64,000 nt of DNA from Boesenbergia rotunda (lineage: Eukaryota > Streptophyta > Magnoliopsida > Zingiberales > Zingiberaceae): contig JAGFNQ010005387.1 of the NCBI GenBank assembly GCA_024364735.1, positions 57,230 through 121,229 on the forward strand, read 5' to 3'. The stretch's first letter is position 1, and every line of letters begins with the position of its first letter. Position numbers and translations under genes: made by a program. Below, piece by piece: positions 1-11,606 of this stretch. Under the pieces are notes generated by a model, which worked only from the letters and a program-made list of their open reading frames with translations, was not told the origin of the DNA and did not search any database.

Positions 1-1229
1 GAAAAGAAGGAAAAGAATAAGAAAAGAAAAGGCCAATGCCTTAAAATCCCCAAAAGTCAAGACTTAGGGATTTGGGCACACAAGGTGCTCGTTAAAATGC
101 CAAGGCATTCAAGATAAGAAAAAAGTAAGTATTTTATTTTCTAAGGCCAGTACCCGGCGTCCAAGGGCGTCGTTAAAGAAATCCAGGTGTCCAATTCCAA
201 GGTCTTGGCCCTGGTAGACCAAGGTCTGCTCTATTAGGATTGGTGGCTCGCTACCCCAACCTTTTAGGGAACGCACATAAGATGGTACTTACGTCTTAAG
301 TGGATCCAAGTGAGTATTATTTTCAAGTATATGCTTTAGCAAAGTTTTCTAAAAGTAAAGAAATATTTAAAGTTAAAGAATTGCTAAAGTTTTAAGTTAA
401 GCGAAGAAAAAAATGAGTTAAGACTTATTAATGCTTGAGTATGCATGTTTTGAGTTATACATGTTTTAGTGTTTCTTTTAATCATAAAAGTATCTCATGT
501 GATTTCACATTGTTTAAAAAGCATGCTTGCACATTTCGTGATTTTGTGAGCTAGATAGTACTTGCTAAGTTTTATGCTTATTAGTTGCATTTCCTCTTAC
601 TGTAGGTGAAGGTAAAGGCAAGCAATTCTGAAGGAAGGCGACGAGGCGGTGCTGAGTGACGTGTGTCTTGTGGCTGATCTTGGAGAGGTCCTTGGGACGA
701 GACAGTTTAGCTTATTTGAAATGCAATGTTTAAGGTTTCCAAATTCCAAGTTATTGTGTTATGGAGTTTATTAAACATTTATGCTTCGGATAGTTTTACC
801 TGCTCAATTTTGTAGAATGAAGATTTCATGTCATTTCAATTAGTATGCATACTTTTGTGAATGCACTAGATGAGCAGGGGCATGAGTAGTTAGCATGTGA
901 ATACATTGAATTTCAGACTTATTCTTGAGCGTATTATTCCCTTTTGAATTAAGTTTTATTGCTTTCAATATGCTTAGAAAAGTTGCATTCATATTCCATC
1001 ATGCTTTAGTAATGTTATAGAACCTTGTGTGATGAGTTTAAATGGTTAGAATTGCTAGTAATGTGCCATTGTATCATGCATGACTATTAAAGTTAGAATC
1101 TCATTCTTAGATAGATTAAATACAAAAAAAAAAGAAAGTTTCGCATTTTTTTCTTTTACTTGTCGTGCATTAGAGTCAAGAAGTAGACAAGTAACGGTTC
1201 GTCTAAGGTAGAGAAGGCGGGGCGTTACA
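1..1229 (+). repeat. 5' LTR (3' part only) of Tekay-like element
   Basis: This matches 7171-8399 base for base apart from roughly a dozen substitutions and a few small indels counted by eye, about 1%. It ends ...GGCGTTACA just before the primer site. It holds no gene of its own; the first kilobase of the LTR is outside the window. Confidence 0.95.
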
Positions 1230-1232
1230 GGG

Positions 1233-1244
1233 TGGTATCAGAGC
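1233..1244 (+). other. primer binding site (initiator tRNA-Met)
   Basis: TGGTATCAGAGC lies three bases after the 5' LTR end, the normal position and sequence for minus-strand priming by the 3' end of initiator tRNA-Met. Confidence 0.93.
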
Positions 1245-1526
1245 AGATTCCCATTCTCCAGCATCACACACACTTCAGCATCCGCCTTGCCGTCTTCAAG
1301 TAAGAAAGTTTTAAGTTTTAGTTTCTATTGCTCCTTTATTTAATTGCAGTATAGAGAAATGCTTAAGTACTTACTCGCATGTGCATAGAACAAGGAAGCA
1401 TGTTTAATACCTTAGTACCACAGAATCATGTTTAATCCCTAGAATGGATATTAGGTTACTAAGTAAGAAGACAAGTTTATACCTAGAGATGTAGTAGTGA
1501 TTTCTTGTTCCCTTATGCATTATTAG

Positions 1527-2593
1527 ATGGCAAGAAGAGGCCGAGCTCCTAATACAAGGAACGGAAACCCAGTTCAAGATAACAACGAGCCTGGCACAGA
1601 ACGGCCAGATCTGATGGCAGTCATTGCTCAAATGCAAGCTCAGATTTCAGAGCAACAGACCACCCAGTGCCCCTTACACCACCCACAGCAGGAGTGGAGA
1701 CTCCAGTGGTGGCTGAAGTTCCACCAGTCGCACAGGAGGCCCCTGCCGTGAACCGAAGGCAAGAAGCATACCTCGTCCAGTGGCAGAGGCTGAAACCTGA
1801 AAGCTTCTTAGGCACGACTGAGCCCTGGGATGCCCAGGCTTGGTTCAAGACTTTAGAGAGCACAATGGAGCTTCTTGACTGGCCAGAAGTCGAGAAGGTC
1901 AAATGTGCCTCCTTCTGCCTAACTGGAGATGCTCGTATGTGGTGGGAGTGGGTCAAGAGTAAGAGGATAGTCAACCAGATGAGCTGGACAGATTTCGAGC
2001 AAGAGTTCTATGAGGAGTTCTTCCACATGTGGGTTACCAATAAGCACTACGAGGACTTCATGGAGTTCAGACAAGGTAACATACCAGTGGGAGAAGCAGT
2101 CGCGAATTTCCACAGACTAGCTCGCCTCTGCCCAGAGCTAGTCAGCACAGAGAAAGAGCGAGTCAGACTGATGCTCCGCATGCTGAACCCTGAAATAGCA
2201 CTCAACGTGAACAGTGGGACGCACCGACCCCAGACCAGCGAGGAGTTGGTCAGTAGTGCTCTAATCTCAGAGCACTATCTGAATAGCATCAAGGCACAGC
2301 AAACACAGCAGAAGTCAGTCCTAATTGAGAACAAGACAACAGGAGGCCAGAAGCCTCATCCAAATAACCAGAACTGGAAGAACAAGAACCACAAAAGGAA
2401 GCAGTGGCCTGGCAGCCAAAAAGGAAACCCAGAGAACAAGCAAGCTAGGTATCCACCTTGTCCTAAGTGTGGGAGGACCCATCCAGGAGCATGCCTTTTG
2501 GGTGTAACTGGATGCTACTCATGTGGACAAGAGGGACACAGATCCAAAGACTGCCCAAACAAGTTTAAGGTACTTCCTCAGCAGTCCGTATAG
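1527..2593 (+). pseudogene. gag: Tekay-like gag with frameshift and terminal stop
   Basis: Gag polyprotein, which packages element RNA. The start ATG at 1527 opens a basic, Gln-rich N-terminus; the frame is lost between about 1600 and 1667 and the rest continues in another frame to 2593. A retrotransposon gag domain surrounds the Trp-rich segment near 1935-2030, and a CX2CX4HX4C zinc knuckle (CYSCGQEGHRSKDC) lies near 2515-2556. The stop TAG at 2591-2593 is in the same frame as pol, so gag and pol were one polyprotein with a nonsense codon at a probable Gln position. The nucleotides after the TAG do not resemble the classic CARYYA readthrough context. The element copy is probably not able to make Gag normally. 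Confidence 0.87.
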
Positions 2594-2620
2594 TATGGAG
2601 GCAAGCCTCAGTTACATTAC

Positions 2621-5600
2621 ATGCCTACTATACTGGAGGGACCTCAGATCAGTCAGGGAAGGTTGGAAGCAGCACCAGTTCCAACCAATGCCAGAGTCTT
2701 TTCCCTCACGAAGGAAGAAGCTGTCAGCGCCTCCACGGTCGTAACAGGTCAAATAGTTATTTTTCAGCATTTAGCTACTACACTGTTTGACACTGGGGCG
2801 ACCCATTCTTTCATATCAGTACCTTTTGCTAGTAAGTTACAGGTGCCTGCAGAGAGTTGGGAGTCCAGATTCCTGACAACTCTCCCTTCAGGGGAAATCA
2901 TGGAATCCACCCAGCGGCTCCGGGCTGTGCCAATCAAGATTTCAGACCGAGAGCTATATGTCGATCTAATAGTCCTTGCGATGCAAGACTTCGACATCAT
3001 ACTGGGCATGAATTTCCTCAGTAAGTACAGCGCTTCAGTGGACTGCCGTAGAAGGAAGGTGGTTTTCAGCCCAGAAGGAGAACCACCATTCGAGTTTCAA
3101 GGAGCCCCAAAGAGGAAGACTCAGAAATTCCTCTCAGCCTTGGCAGCCCACCAGATGCTAGAGCAAGGGTGTGCTGGTTTTCTTGCACACGTAGTGGACT
3201 CAGAAGCAAAGAAAGAACTCAAGCAGGAGGATGTACGGGTAGTCTGCGAATATCCAGAAGTATTCCCAGAAGAACTACTTGGACTACCGCCCAACAGGGA
3301 GGTGGAATTTGAGATTGAGCTGGTGCCAGGTACCGGTCCGGTCTCAAAAGCCCCATATCATATGTCTCCTGCAGAGCTAAAGGAATTACAAGAGCAACTC
3401 CAGGAGCTACTAGACAAGGACGGGTCTATGTGTCTGTGCATAGACTGCAGAGCTTTAAACAAGGTAACTATCAAGAACAAGTACCCTCTTCCCAGAATTG
3501 ATGACCTATTCGATCAGTTGAGAGGTGCCACAGTGTTCTCCAAGATAGACTTATGTTCTGGGTATCATCAGCTAAAGGTTAAAGAAAGTGACATCCCCAG
3601 GACGACCTTCAGGACAAGATACGGCCACTACGAATTTGTAGTGATGCCTTTTGGAGTAACCAATGCTCCAGCAGTCTTCATGGAGCTGATGAACCACATC
3701 TTCAGGGAGTATCTCGATAAATTCGTCATTGTATTTATTGATGATATTCTCATATACTCACAGACTCCAGAGGACCATGCTACACACTTGAGGATAGTGC
3801 TGCAGATCCTTCAGCAGGAGAAGCTCTATGCAAAATTCTCAAAGTGTGAGTTTTGGCTAGATCAGGTGACCTTCCTAGGTCACATTGTATCCAAAGAAGG
3901 CATTCAAGTTGATCCAGCCAAGATAGAAGCAGTCAGCAACTGGTGTAGACCCAAGAATGCCAGTGAAATCAGAAGCTTCTTAGGCCTGGCAGGATATTAC
4001 AGAAAATTTATGGAGGACTTTTCCAGAATAGCCTCTCCACTCACAGCCCTGACCAGAAAGAATCAGAAGTTTGAGTGGTCAGATAAATGCGAGCACAGCT
4101 TCCTAGAACTGAAGAAAAGATTGACTAGTGCTCCCATCCTGACTGTTCCAGAGAGTGACAAGGCCTTCGACATCTACAGTGATGCATCCAAGATGGGCCT
4201 TGGAGCTGTCCTCATGCAAGACGGTAAAGTAATAGCATATGCCTCCAGACAGCTCAAGGACTATGAGAAGAATTACCCTACTCATGACCTTGAGCTAGCA
4301 GCTGTGGTCTTTGCACTGAAGCTCTGGAGATACTACCTGTATGGAGTGCAGTGCAGAATCTTCACAGACCATCAGAGTTTGAAGTACTTCTTCACTCAGA
4401 AGGATCTGAATATGAGGCAGCGCAGGTGGCTAGAGTTGGTCAAAGATTATGACTGTGAAATCCTCTACCACCCAGGTAAAGCTAATAAAGTGGCAGATGC
4501 ACTGAGCAGAAAATCCTGTGCAGCACTGATGTCCCTATCATCACTGTCTCTACCACTTCAGAAAGAAATAAAAGATTTTGGAGTCGAGGTTATGGTTGGG
4601 CAATTTTCTGCATTGACCCTAGAGTCAACCCTGCTTATAGATATACAAGAAAAGCAAGATCAAGACCCAGAGATCCAGAAGATCAAGCAGGGGATCCAAG
4701 AGGCAGAAAATTCAGAGTTTCGAGTATCAGACAGTGGCATCCTCTACCTTGGAGACCGCCTTTGCGTCCCCAATGACGAGGAACTGAGAAAGAGCATCTT
4801 GGAAGAAGCCCACAGTACTCCTTATTCGATACATCCAGGTTCCACCAAGATGTATCAAGATCTAAGGAAAAGATTCTGGTGGTCTGGACTCAAGCGAGAC
4901 GTGGCCAGATATATCAGTACCTGCTTGACCTGCCAGAGAGTCAAGGCAGAGCACCAGAGACCAGGAGGAGTTCTACAGCCACTTCCCATTCCAGAGTGGA
5001 AGTGGGAAGAAATATCCATGGACTTTATCACAGGTCTTCCAAGAACCACCCATGGACACGATGCAATCTGGGTGATAGTGGACAGATTGACCAAGTCTGC
5101 CCACTTTCTAGCCATCAAGGTGTCGCACTCAATAGAGCATTTGGCGCTGTTATATGTGAAAGAGGTGATCAGGCTTCATGGAGTTCCGAAGTCTATCATT
5201 TCTGACAGAGACGGGCGCTTTGTCTCTCACTTCTGGGAGTGTGTTCAGCACGCACTAGGCACCAGACTTAAATTCAGCACAGCCTTCCATCCCCAGACTG
5301 ATGGACAGACAGAAAGAGTAAATCAAATTTTAGAAGATATGCTCAGGGCCTGTGCACTAGATTTTAAAGGCAGTTGGTGCAAGTACCTGTGTTTAGCTGA
5401 ATTTGCCTACAACAATAGCTATCAGGCCACTATCAAAATGGCACCTTATGAAGCATTATATGGCAGGAAATGCAGATCACCCATATGCTGGCAAGAAGCT
5501 GGTGAGAAGAAAGAGATGGAGTCAGGACTAGGCAGCCAGACTGAGCTTATAGATGAGACCACTCAGGCTATCCAGATGATCCGCCAGAGGATTGAGACTG

Positions 5601-6073
5601 CCCAGAGTAGACAGAAAAGTTATGCTGACACACGCCGTAGGCCACTTGAATTCCAAGTTGGAGATTCAGTATTTCTCAAGGTCGCTCCTATGAAGGGAGT
5701 GATGAGATTTGGCAAAAAGGGCAAGCTGAGTCCTCGCTACATAGGACCCTACAAGATTATAAAGAGAGTTGGGAAGGTAGCCTATGAGCTGGACTTGCCA
5801 GAGGATATGTCCGCTATCCACAGTACATTTCATGTCTCTATGCTAAAGAAGTGTATTCACGATCCCAATCAAGTGATTCAGCCTCAGTCAGTGCAGATCC
5901 AAGAAGATCTTAGCTATGAGAGCAGACCGGCACAGATAGTGGACAAAGCAGTTAAAAGATTAAGAAACAAAGAAGTGCCACTAGTGAAGGTCATCTGGCA
6001 GAATCAAAAGTATGAGGAGGCTACTTGGGAACGTGAGGACAGCATGAGAGAAAGATATCCAGAATTATTCTAA
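2621..6073 (+). pseudogene. pol: Tekay-like pol (protease, RT, RNase H, integrase, chromodomain) with RT deletion
   Basis: A 1150-codon open frame. Protease has DTGATHSFI near residue 57. RT carries the FIDD active site near residue 372 and the [10 protein letters not shown] block. RNase H begins near residue 516 (YSDAS). Integrase has the zinc-binding H/C region (CLTC near residue 770) and DDE residues near 801, 861 and 898. A C-terminal chromodomain (residues about 1098-1150) would steer integration to marked chromatin. The frame is open, but near residue 264 LLDK runs straight into DGSM: about 20 residues normally present in this part of chromoviral RT are missing without changing frame, and two Cys replace usual residues just after. 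The RT is therefore probably dead although the ORF looks intact. The ATG given is only the first in frame; the true product was fused to gag. Confidence 0.9.
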
Positions 6074-6089
6074 GTTCGAGGACGAACTT
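6072..6089 (+). other. perfect hairpin at the pol stop codon
   Basis: Seven base pairs (AAGTTCG with CGAACTT) around the loop AGGA, overlapping the TAA stop of pol at 6071-6073. The stem is perfect as read. Its role is unknown; being just upstream of the polypurine tract, it could shape the RNA 3' region. Confidence 0.6.
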
Positions 6090-6095
6090 TTCATA

Positions 6096-6108
6096 AGGTA
6101 TGGGGGAT
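6096..6108 (+). other. polypurine tract of Tekay-like element
   Basis: AGGTATGGGGGAT directly abuts the TG of the 3' LTR at 6109, the expected site for plus-strand priming. Confidence 0.85.
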
Positions 6109-8399
6109 TGTAACGCCCCAAAATTTCCATTTTAAGTCCTTAAAGTCCTGGAAATTAGTTAAAAATACTTTAGAGATATTCTTTAGATTTTTAGAAATTT
6201 TTAGAGTATTTATTTGTATTTTTCTGAGTCCGTTTAGTATTTTAGTAAAAGAAATAAAGTTTCGGCAAAAATAAGCCTGACCGAGGTTTGAACCCACAAC
6301 CTCTAGGTAAGAGAATAACTTAAGTTGGTTGCGATGGCCAGGAGCCCCAGCAGGGGTGTGCTGAAAAGAAATGGAACAAATTATATTTAAGTAGTAAGTT
6401 GAACCGAAATACCCCTTGTTATAAATAGAAGAACTTAAGTGATTCTTTTATTTTTATTCGGCAACTTCCTCTCAACCAAAACCCTTCCTCGCCCAAACCC
6501 ACGCACGCCGCCCCTCTCTCCTCTTGGGCGAAACCACACCAAGCCCTAAGGCTTTCCTCCGGTGGCCGGCCAAGGCTCTCCTCCGAGAGATTTTCCGATA
6601 TTCGGAATCCCCGCGACGAGAGGAACGCGTGAGCGCTAAGAAATCTCCGAGACTCTGAGTTTCTCCGGAACCTCCGACGCCGTTCTTGGTTGTAAGTCCA
6701 AGATATCAAGGTAAGTACTGCTCACATGCAGTAAGAGGCGGTTACTAGTGGTTACTAGTTGTAATTTTTGTTAACTGTTTCGTATATCTCAGTAGCAATG
6801 TTTTAAGTAGATTGATCATCTCTTTTTTTGTGTCGTCTGCGCGACATGAATTATCTCGTTAGGACAGTAATGTTCTATAGTTGTAATCTTAATTGTAGTT
6901 CTTAAAGGACGAGATATAGTAGGAACATTTTTTGTTTTGATTGTCATGTAGCTCTTTTTCTTAGTGTGTTTATATTCTTTACTTCTGGTTAACTGAGATT
7001 AAAAAGGAAGTCACGTTATTTGAGGTTGGAGAGTTTAGTTGGGAATTGTGTAGTGATAAGTTCTTATACAGCAAATGCAAGTAAAATATTGTGTCATAAT
7101 TTCTTTTACAGATCAATGATTAACGGGATCTCAGTTGATCTGTAAAAGAGGTGAAGAGTTATGAGAAAAGAAAAGAGAAGATGAAGATAAGAAAAGAAAA
7201 GGCCAAGGCCTTAAGAAATCCCCAAAAGTCAAGACTTAGGGATTTGGGCACACAAGGTGCTCGTTAAAATGCCAAGGCATTCAAGATAAGAAAAAGTAAG
7301 TATTTTATTTTCTAAGGCCAGTACCCGGCGTCCAAGGGCGTCGTTAAAGAAATCTAGGTGTCCAATTCCAAGGTCTTGGCCCTGGTAGACCAAGGTCTGC
7401 TCTATTAGGATTGGTGGCTCGCTACCCCAACCTTTTAGGGAACGCGCATAAGATGGTACTTACGTCTTAAGTGGATCCAAGTGAGTATTATTTTCAAGTA
7501 TATGCTTTAGCAAAGTTTTCTAAAAGTAAAGAAATATTTAAAGTTAAAGAATTGCTAAAGTTTTAAGTTAAGCGAAGAAAAAAATGAGTTAAGACTTATT
7601 AATGCTTGAGTATGCATGTTTTGAGTTATACATGTTTTAGTGTTTCTTTTAAGCATAAAAGTATCTCATGTGATTTCACATTGTTTAAAAAGCATGCTTG
7701 CACATTTCGTGATTTTGTGAGCTAGATAGTACTTGCTAAGCTTTATGCTTATTAGTTGCATTTCCTCTTACTGTAGGTGAAGGTAAAGGCAAGCAATTCT
7801 GAAGGAAGGCGACGAGGCGGTGCTGAGTGACGTGTGTGTGGTGGCTGACCTTGGAGAGGTCCTTGGGACGAGACAGTTTAGCTTATTTGAAATGCAATGT
7901 TTAAGGTTTCCAAATTCCAAGTTATTGTGTTATGGAGTTTATTAAACATTTATGCTTCGGATAGTTTTACCTGCTCAATTTTGTAGAATGAAGATTTCAT
8001 GTCATTTCAATTAGTATGCATACTTTTGTGAATGCACTAGATGAGCAGGGGCATGAGTAGTTAGCATGTGAATACATTGAATTTCAGACTTATTCTTGAG
8101 CGTATTATTCCCTTTTGAATTAAGTTTTATTGCTTTCAATATGCTTAGAAAAGTTGCATTCATATTCCATCATGCTTTAGTAATGTTATAGAACCTTGTG
8201 TGATGAGTTTAAATGGTTAGAATTGCTAGTAATGTGCCATTGTATCATGCATGACTATTAAAGTTAGAATCTCATTCTTAGATAGATTAAATACAAAAAA
8301 AAAGAAAGTTCCGCATTTTTTTCTTTTACTTGTCGTGCATTAGAGTCAAGAAGTAGACAAGTAACGGTCCGTCTAAGGTAGAGAAGGCGGGGCGTTACA
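6109..8399 (+). repeat. 3' LTR of Tekay-like element, complete (2291 bp)
   Basis: It starts TGTAACGCCCC and ends GGGGCGTTACA. A TATA box is at 6420-6427. The last 1.23 kb matches the 5' LTR at 1-1229. The U3 part holds an antisense tRNA-like stretch at about 6288-6345. Open frames inside are incidental. Confidence 0.94.
6420..6427 (+). promoter_or_regulatory. LTR TATA box
   Basis: TATAAATA about 310 bp into the LTR, in the place expected for the U3 promoter. Transcription would start some 30 bp downstream. The equivalent 5' LTR site is outside the window. Confidence 0.65.
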
Positions 8400-8730
8400 G
8401 GGAGAATGTACCTGATGCCAACCGCTCCTTTGGTTGGACTTTTGCCTGGCGGTCCTTTGCCAGGTCTTGGATACCGAGCTGTCCTTCGCCCGGTGCCTAG
8501 CATTCCTTTGCTAGGGCTTCAGTCCCAAGCTGTCCTTCGCCTGGCGCTTAGCAGTCCTTCGCTAGGGCTTTTCACCCTGGCATTCCTTCGCCAGTGCCTA
8601 GAATTCCTTCGCTAGGACTTTTTACTCTGCACACTAGAGTGACATGTTAGATAACAGGTAATACTTAACTTTTGAACCCTGTTGCCATTATCAAAACACA
8701 GGTTTGACTTTGGTGCTTTCTGCACCAACA
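8400..8730 (-). repeat. 3' LTR fragment of SIRE-like element 1
   Basis: It matches 15546-15924 with one fewer hairpin unit and ends GCACCAACA on +, the outer LTR terminus on -. It is interrupted at 8400 by the Tekay-like element. Confidence 0.92.
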
Positions 8731-8745
8731 ATCTCCCCCTTTTTG
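8731..8745 (-). other. polypurine tract of SIRE-like element 1
   Basis: Read on -, AAAAAGGGGGAGAT precedes the LTR terminus TGTTGGTGC. This fixes the element's orientation. Confidence 0.85.
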
Positions 8746-10265
8746 ATTTATGGCAACCCCAGTTCAAAAAGTTAAGTTTAATCAAAAGCATAAAAATTTG
8801 TTCCCTCCCCTGGAGGGAATCTCCCCTTAGATTTTTCAAAACTTCGTGGTGTTAAAAAATTTTTACTTAGAATGATTTTTCACTTTGAAAACTTAAGTTT
8901 AGGTACATTGGAAATCTTTTGATAACTTAAGTTTTAAAAGTACATAGAGGAGTTTTTGAAAGCATGAGTTTAGAGTACTTAAAAATTTGAAGCCTTAGGT
9001 TTAAAGTACTCAAAAGTTTTTGAAAGCTTTAACTTAATTACTTAGAAAAGACTTTGACAGACTTAAGTAGAAGAATTTTTGAAGAGCTTAAGTACTTGGA
9101 AAATTTTTGAAATATTTTGAGTACTTAGAACATTTTTGTAATTTGAAAAGCTTAAGTACTTAGATAATTTTTGAAAGGCTTAAGTACTTAGAAACGTTTT
9201 GAAAAATCTTAAGTACTTAGAAACGTTTTGAAAATTCTTAAGTACTTAAAAAAGTTTTCAAAAAGCTTAAGTATTAAGATTTGAAAAACTTAAGTATAAA
9301 GCTTTGAAAAAACTTAAGCTCTCTCCTTTCCTATCTTGGTATCAGAGCCTTAAATGAAGTTTTGAAAAAGTTTAAGTACTTAATAAAGTTTTAAAAAGGC
9401 ATGAGTGTTTTGAAAAACTTAGTACTTTTTGAATAAAGGATAGAGTTTAAAAAAAATTTTGAGTTAAAAAAATTTAAACTCTCTCCTTTCTATCTCTCCC
9501 CCTTTGTCATATATCAAAAAACAGATAAATATAGCAGGAATTAAATTACAGAACGGAAATAAATTTTATAAAAAAAATATTTGCTTGACTTTGCTGTACT
9601 GAACCATGACTTAGACCAAATCAGTTGATTTTTTCTTGTAGGGACCTGTCTAACCCATATAGGTACTCACTAACTGTTATAAGCAGTAGTTTTCGCTAGG
9701 GTTAGTCAAGTTAAGTGTTTCTGTTCAAGTTAGATTTTCTAAACTTGACACTTAACTTGATTGCTGTATAAGTTGTATTTAGTGCCCCAATTACTGCAGA
9801 TGCACTGACTTAAAGCATCTTGAATTAAGGCAAAGACCTAAGCATCTCAACCCTTTCTAGGTTATCAATCAAAAGTACCCTAAGGTGCTTGTGAGATGCT
9901 GGCTTCTAAATCTATAGGTGCATGCAGTTCTAGGGTTAGGGTCTAGGCTAAGTCCATTTGCGAAAAAGCCTTAGTTTTGAAAGGGGATAGTTTTGAAATA
10001 AAACTAAGAAAGAAAAAAATTAAAAGAAACAAAAAAAATAGTTTTTTTTTAAATTCTTTTAGAAATTAATTTTTAAATCAAATAAAGCAGGAAAAAATTG
10101 AGTTAATCTATTCTACAGAACACAATCCTAACTGCCAAATAGAAAAGAAATAAGTACTCATAGGCTACTCAACATAGGAAGGTCAACACAGTCATACAGT
10201 CAAACATAAGTCAACCCTACTGAGTAGGGGCAGTCAAATAGTTACTGGTACAATGCTAAGCAAAT
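8746..10265. repeat. AT-rich non-coding region with degenerate CTTAAGTACTTAG repeats
   Basis: No coding sequence is seen. From about 8860 to 9480 a degenerate unit of some 30-40 bp recurs more than ten times, built on the palindrome CTTAAGTACTTAAG followed by an A/T run. A second polypurine-like stretch (on -) is at 9496-9512, and a 12-base initiator-Met primer-site match in the opposite orientation at 9337-9348. The segment 9520-10265 is plain AT-rich sequence. Confidence 0.7.
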
Positions 10266-11514
10266 CTAGGACGAGGGACCGGGATGATCAGATGGGCCAG
10301 GCTGCCATGAATCGAATCGTGCCATCATCTCAATGAATCGTGCATCAGCCACTTCTCGATCTGCTCTACGAGCGTCCATCTGCTCGATGTGATAGGCCTC
10401 GACCTCCTCTCGGAGACTCTGAACCTGTGTCTCTAAATGCGTCACTCTCTCGTAGAGTGTCGGTGGAGCGGGCTCGTCTATGTGCGCTCGGGCTGCTGCA
10501 GCTATGTCTCCAACGTCGACGTCGACCTCCTCGTCTGAGTCGATTGGAGCCCCGGCCTGCTGTCGTCTCCAACTAAGAACCCCGGTGGTCGATACCTCTA
10601 GACCTGCTAACGAGAAGTTCCTAAATCCTATTTCATCAAAGTCGGTCATTGCGGTTATTTCACCCACGGTTATGTCACGACCGTGGTGATGAAGGAGAGA
10701 GGTGATGATGTGGTAGAATGGAGTACGCACTCGTCCCTGGGTCGTGACACTGGACGCATGTAGAATAGTATGAAACATGTGTAGTCCAATGTCAATGTCA
10801 AGGTGATGGACTAGGGCATACAAAAGAAAGGCATGAAAGGGTCGCATGGTCCCTAGATCTCTAGTGGAGAGTGGTAAGATACAGCGGACCAGGACTCTGT
10901 ACAGGGCATAATCCTGTGCCTGAAGGTCAACGGCTTAGAATCGTCTATTTGCGGGGAGTCTAGCTTCCCTATAGAAGTAGGCGTGGATAGTGTCTAAGGT
11001 AATGTGAGAATAGGGAGGGTCAAATGGAGGATTCCTAGGTGGATAGCAGTAAAATGTGGATTGGGAGGCTCGTAGTCCAAGGAATCGGTTCAACAAAGTA
11101 GGAGTGATAGACAGAGGTATCCCTTGGACAGTAGTGTGAAACATGAGATTATCTTGTCGAATTATGTTATTGTAGAATTCTGCACATAAGGATTCATTAA
11201 TGGTATGAGTGCAGAAGACAAGATTATCCAATTGATAGAAGTTGATAATATTCATGGCTACGAGGCATGATTGGGTAAAGAAGTGCCTATTAAGATAACT
11301 TGTTTTAATAGGCTTGTAAATGGTTTGAGCAAACTTATTGCATAACTCTAGGGTAGGGAATCTAGGGTCAGGACTTGGTTTGGCACCGGGGTTGGCCGGG
11401 TTTGGTCGACGTCTTCTAAGAGAAGAAATTATGCATTTAAAGAAAGTTTGAAGGAATTGCAAAAAAAATTAACTTAATAGCAATAAAATTATACCGGGCA
11501 GCACGGGGAGGCAT
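10266..11514 (-). pseudogene. captured or transposon-derived ORF with coiled-coil tail, one in-frame stop
   Basis: Two open stretches (11462-10935 and 10847-10266) are one frame separated by a single TAA at 10937-10935. The joined reading covers about 400 codons. The middle resembles the plant 'putative plant transposon protein' domain class: a Phe/Tyr-rich helical domain around a segment reading GIPLSITPTLLNRFLGL. The C-terminus is acidic and then a coiled coil (heptads around THLETQVQSLREEV). On -, a better start is the ATG at 11514 with a 79-base intron at 11494-11416 (GT...AG, pyrimidine-rich acceptor) that keeps frame and gives an Arg-rich N-terminus; this splicing is inferred. It is neither gag nor pol. 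It lies where pol should be and has its own TATA-like block upstream. Domain name is from recognition only. Confidence 0.6.
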
Positions 11515-11606
11515 GGTTGAGGATGAGGGCTTGCAAGATCTCCTTGGAGGGAAAGAAGTGAAGAAGGAAGTTGATTTTTGGTGTGGGAAGAGAAGGAGGT
11601 TCGGGT

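Larger units (their letters stand above)
1..8399 (+). mobile_element. Tekay/Del-like chromovirus (Ty3-gypsy), 5' end outside window
   Basis: The element consists of a partial 5' LTR, an initiator-Met primer site, gag, pol ending in a chromodomain, a polypurine tract and a complete 3' LTR. The LTR begins TGTAACGCCCC and ends GGGGCGTTACA, an inverted terminal pair. The domain order protease-RT-RNase H-integrase-chromodomain and the long LTR place it in the Tekay/Del chromoviruses; this is family knowledge, not a search result. It is inserted in the 3' LTR of the SIRE-like element at 8400-15924: sequence from 8400 resumes exactly where 15546 runs uninterrupted. The expected target duplication on the left lies outside the window. 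Confidence 0.93.

Noticed and set aside
2591..2593. Programmed readthrough of the gag TAG into pol
   Set aside because: The context lacks the known readthrough motif, related elements use one continuous frame, and the same kind of stop is scattered in other elements.
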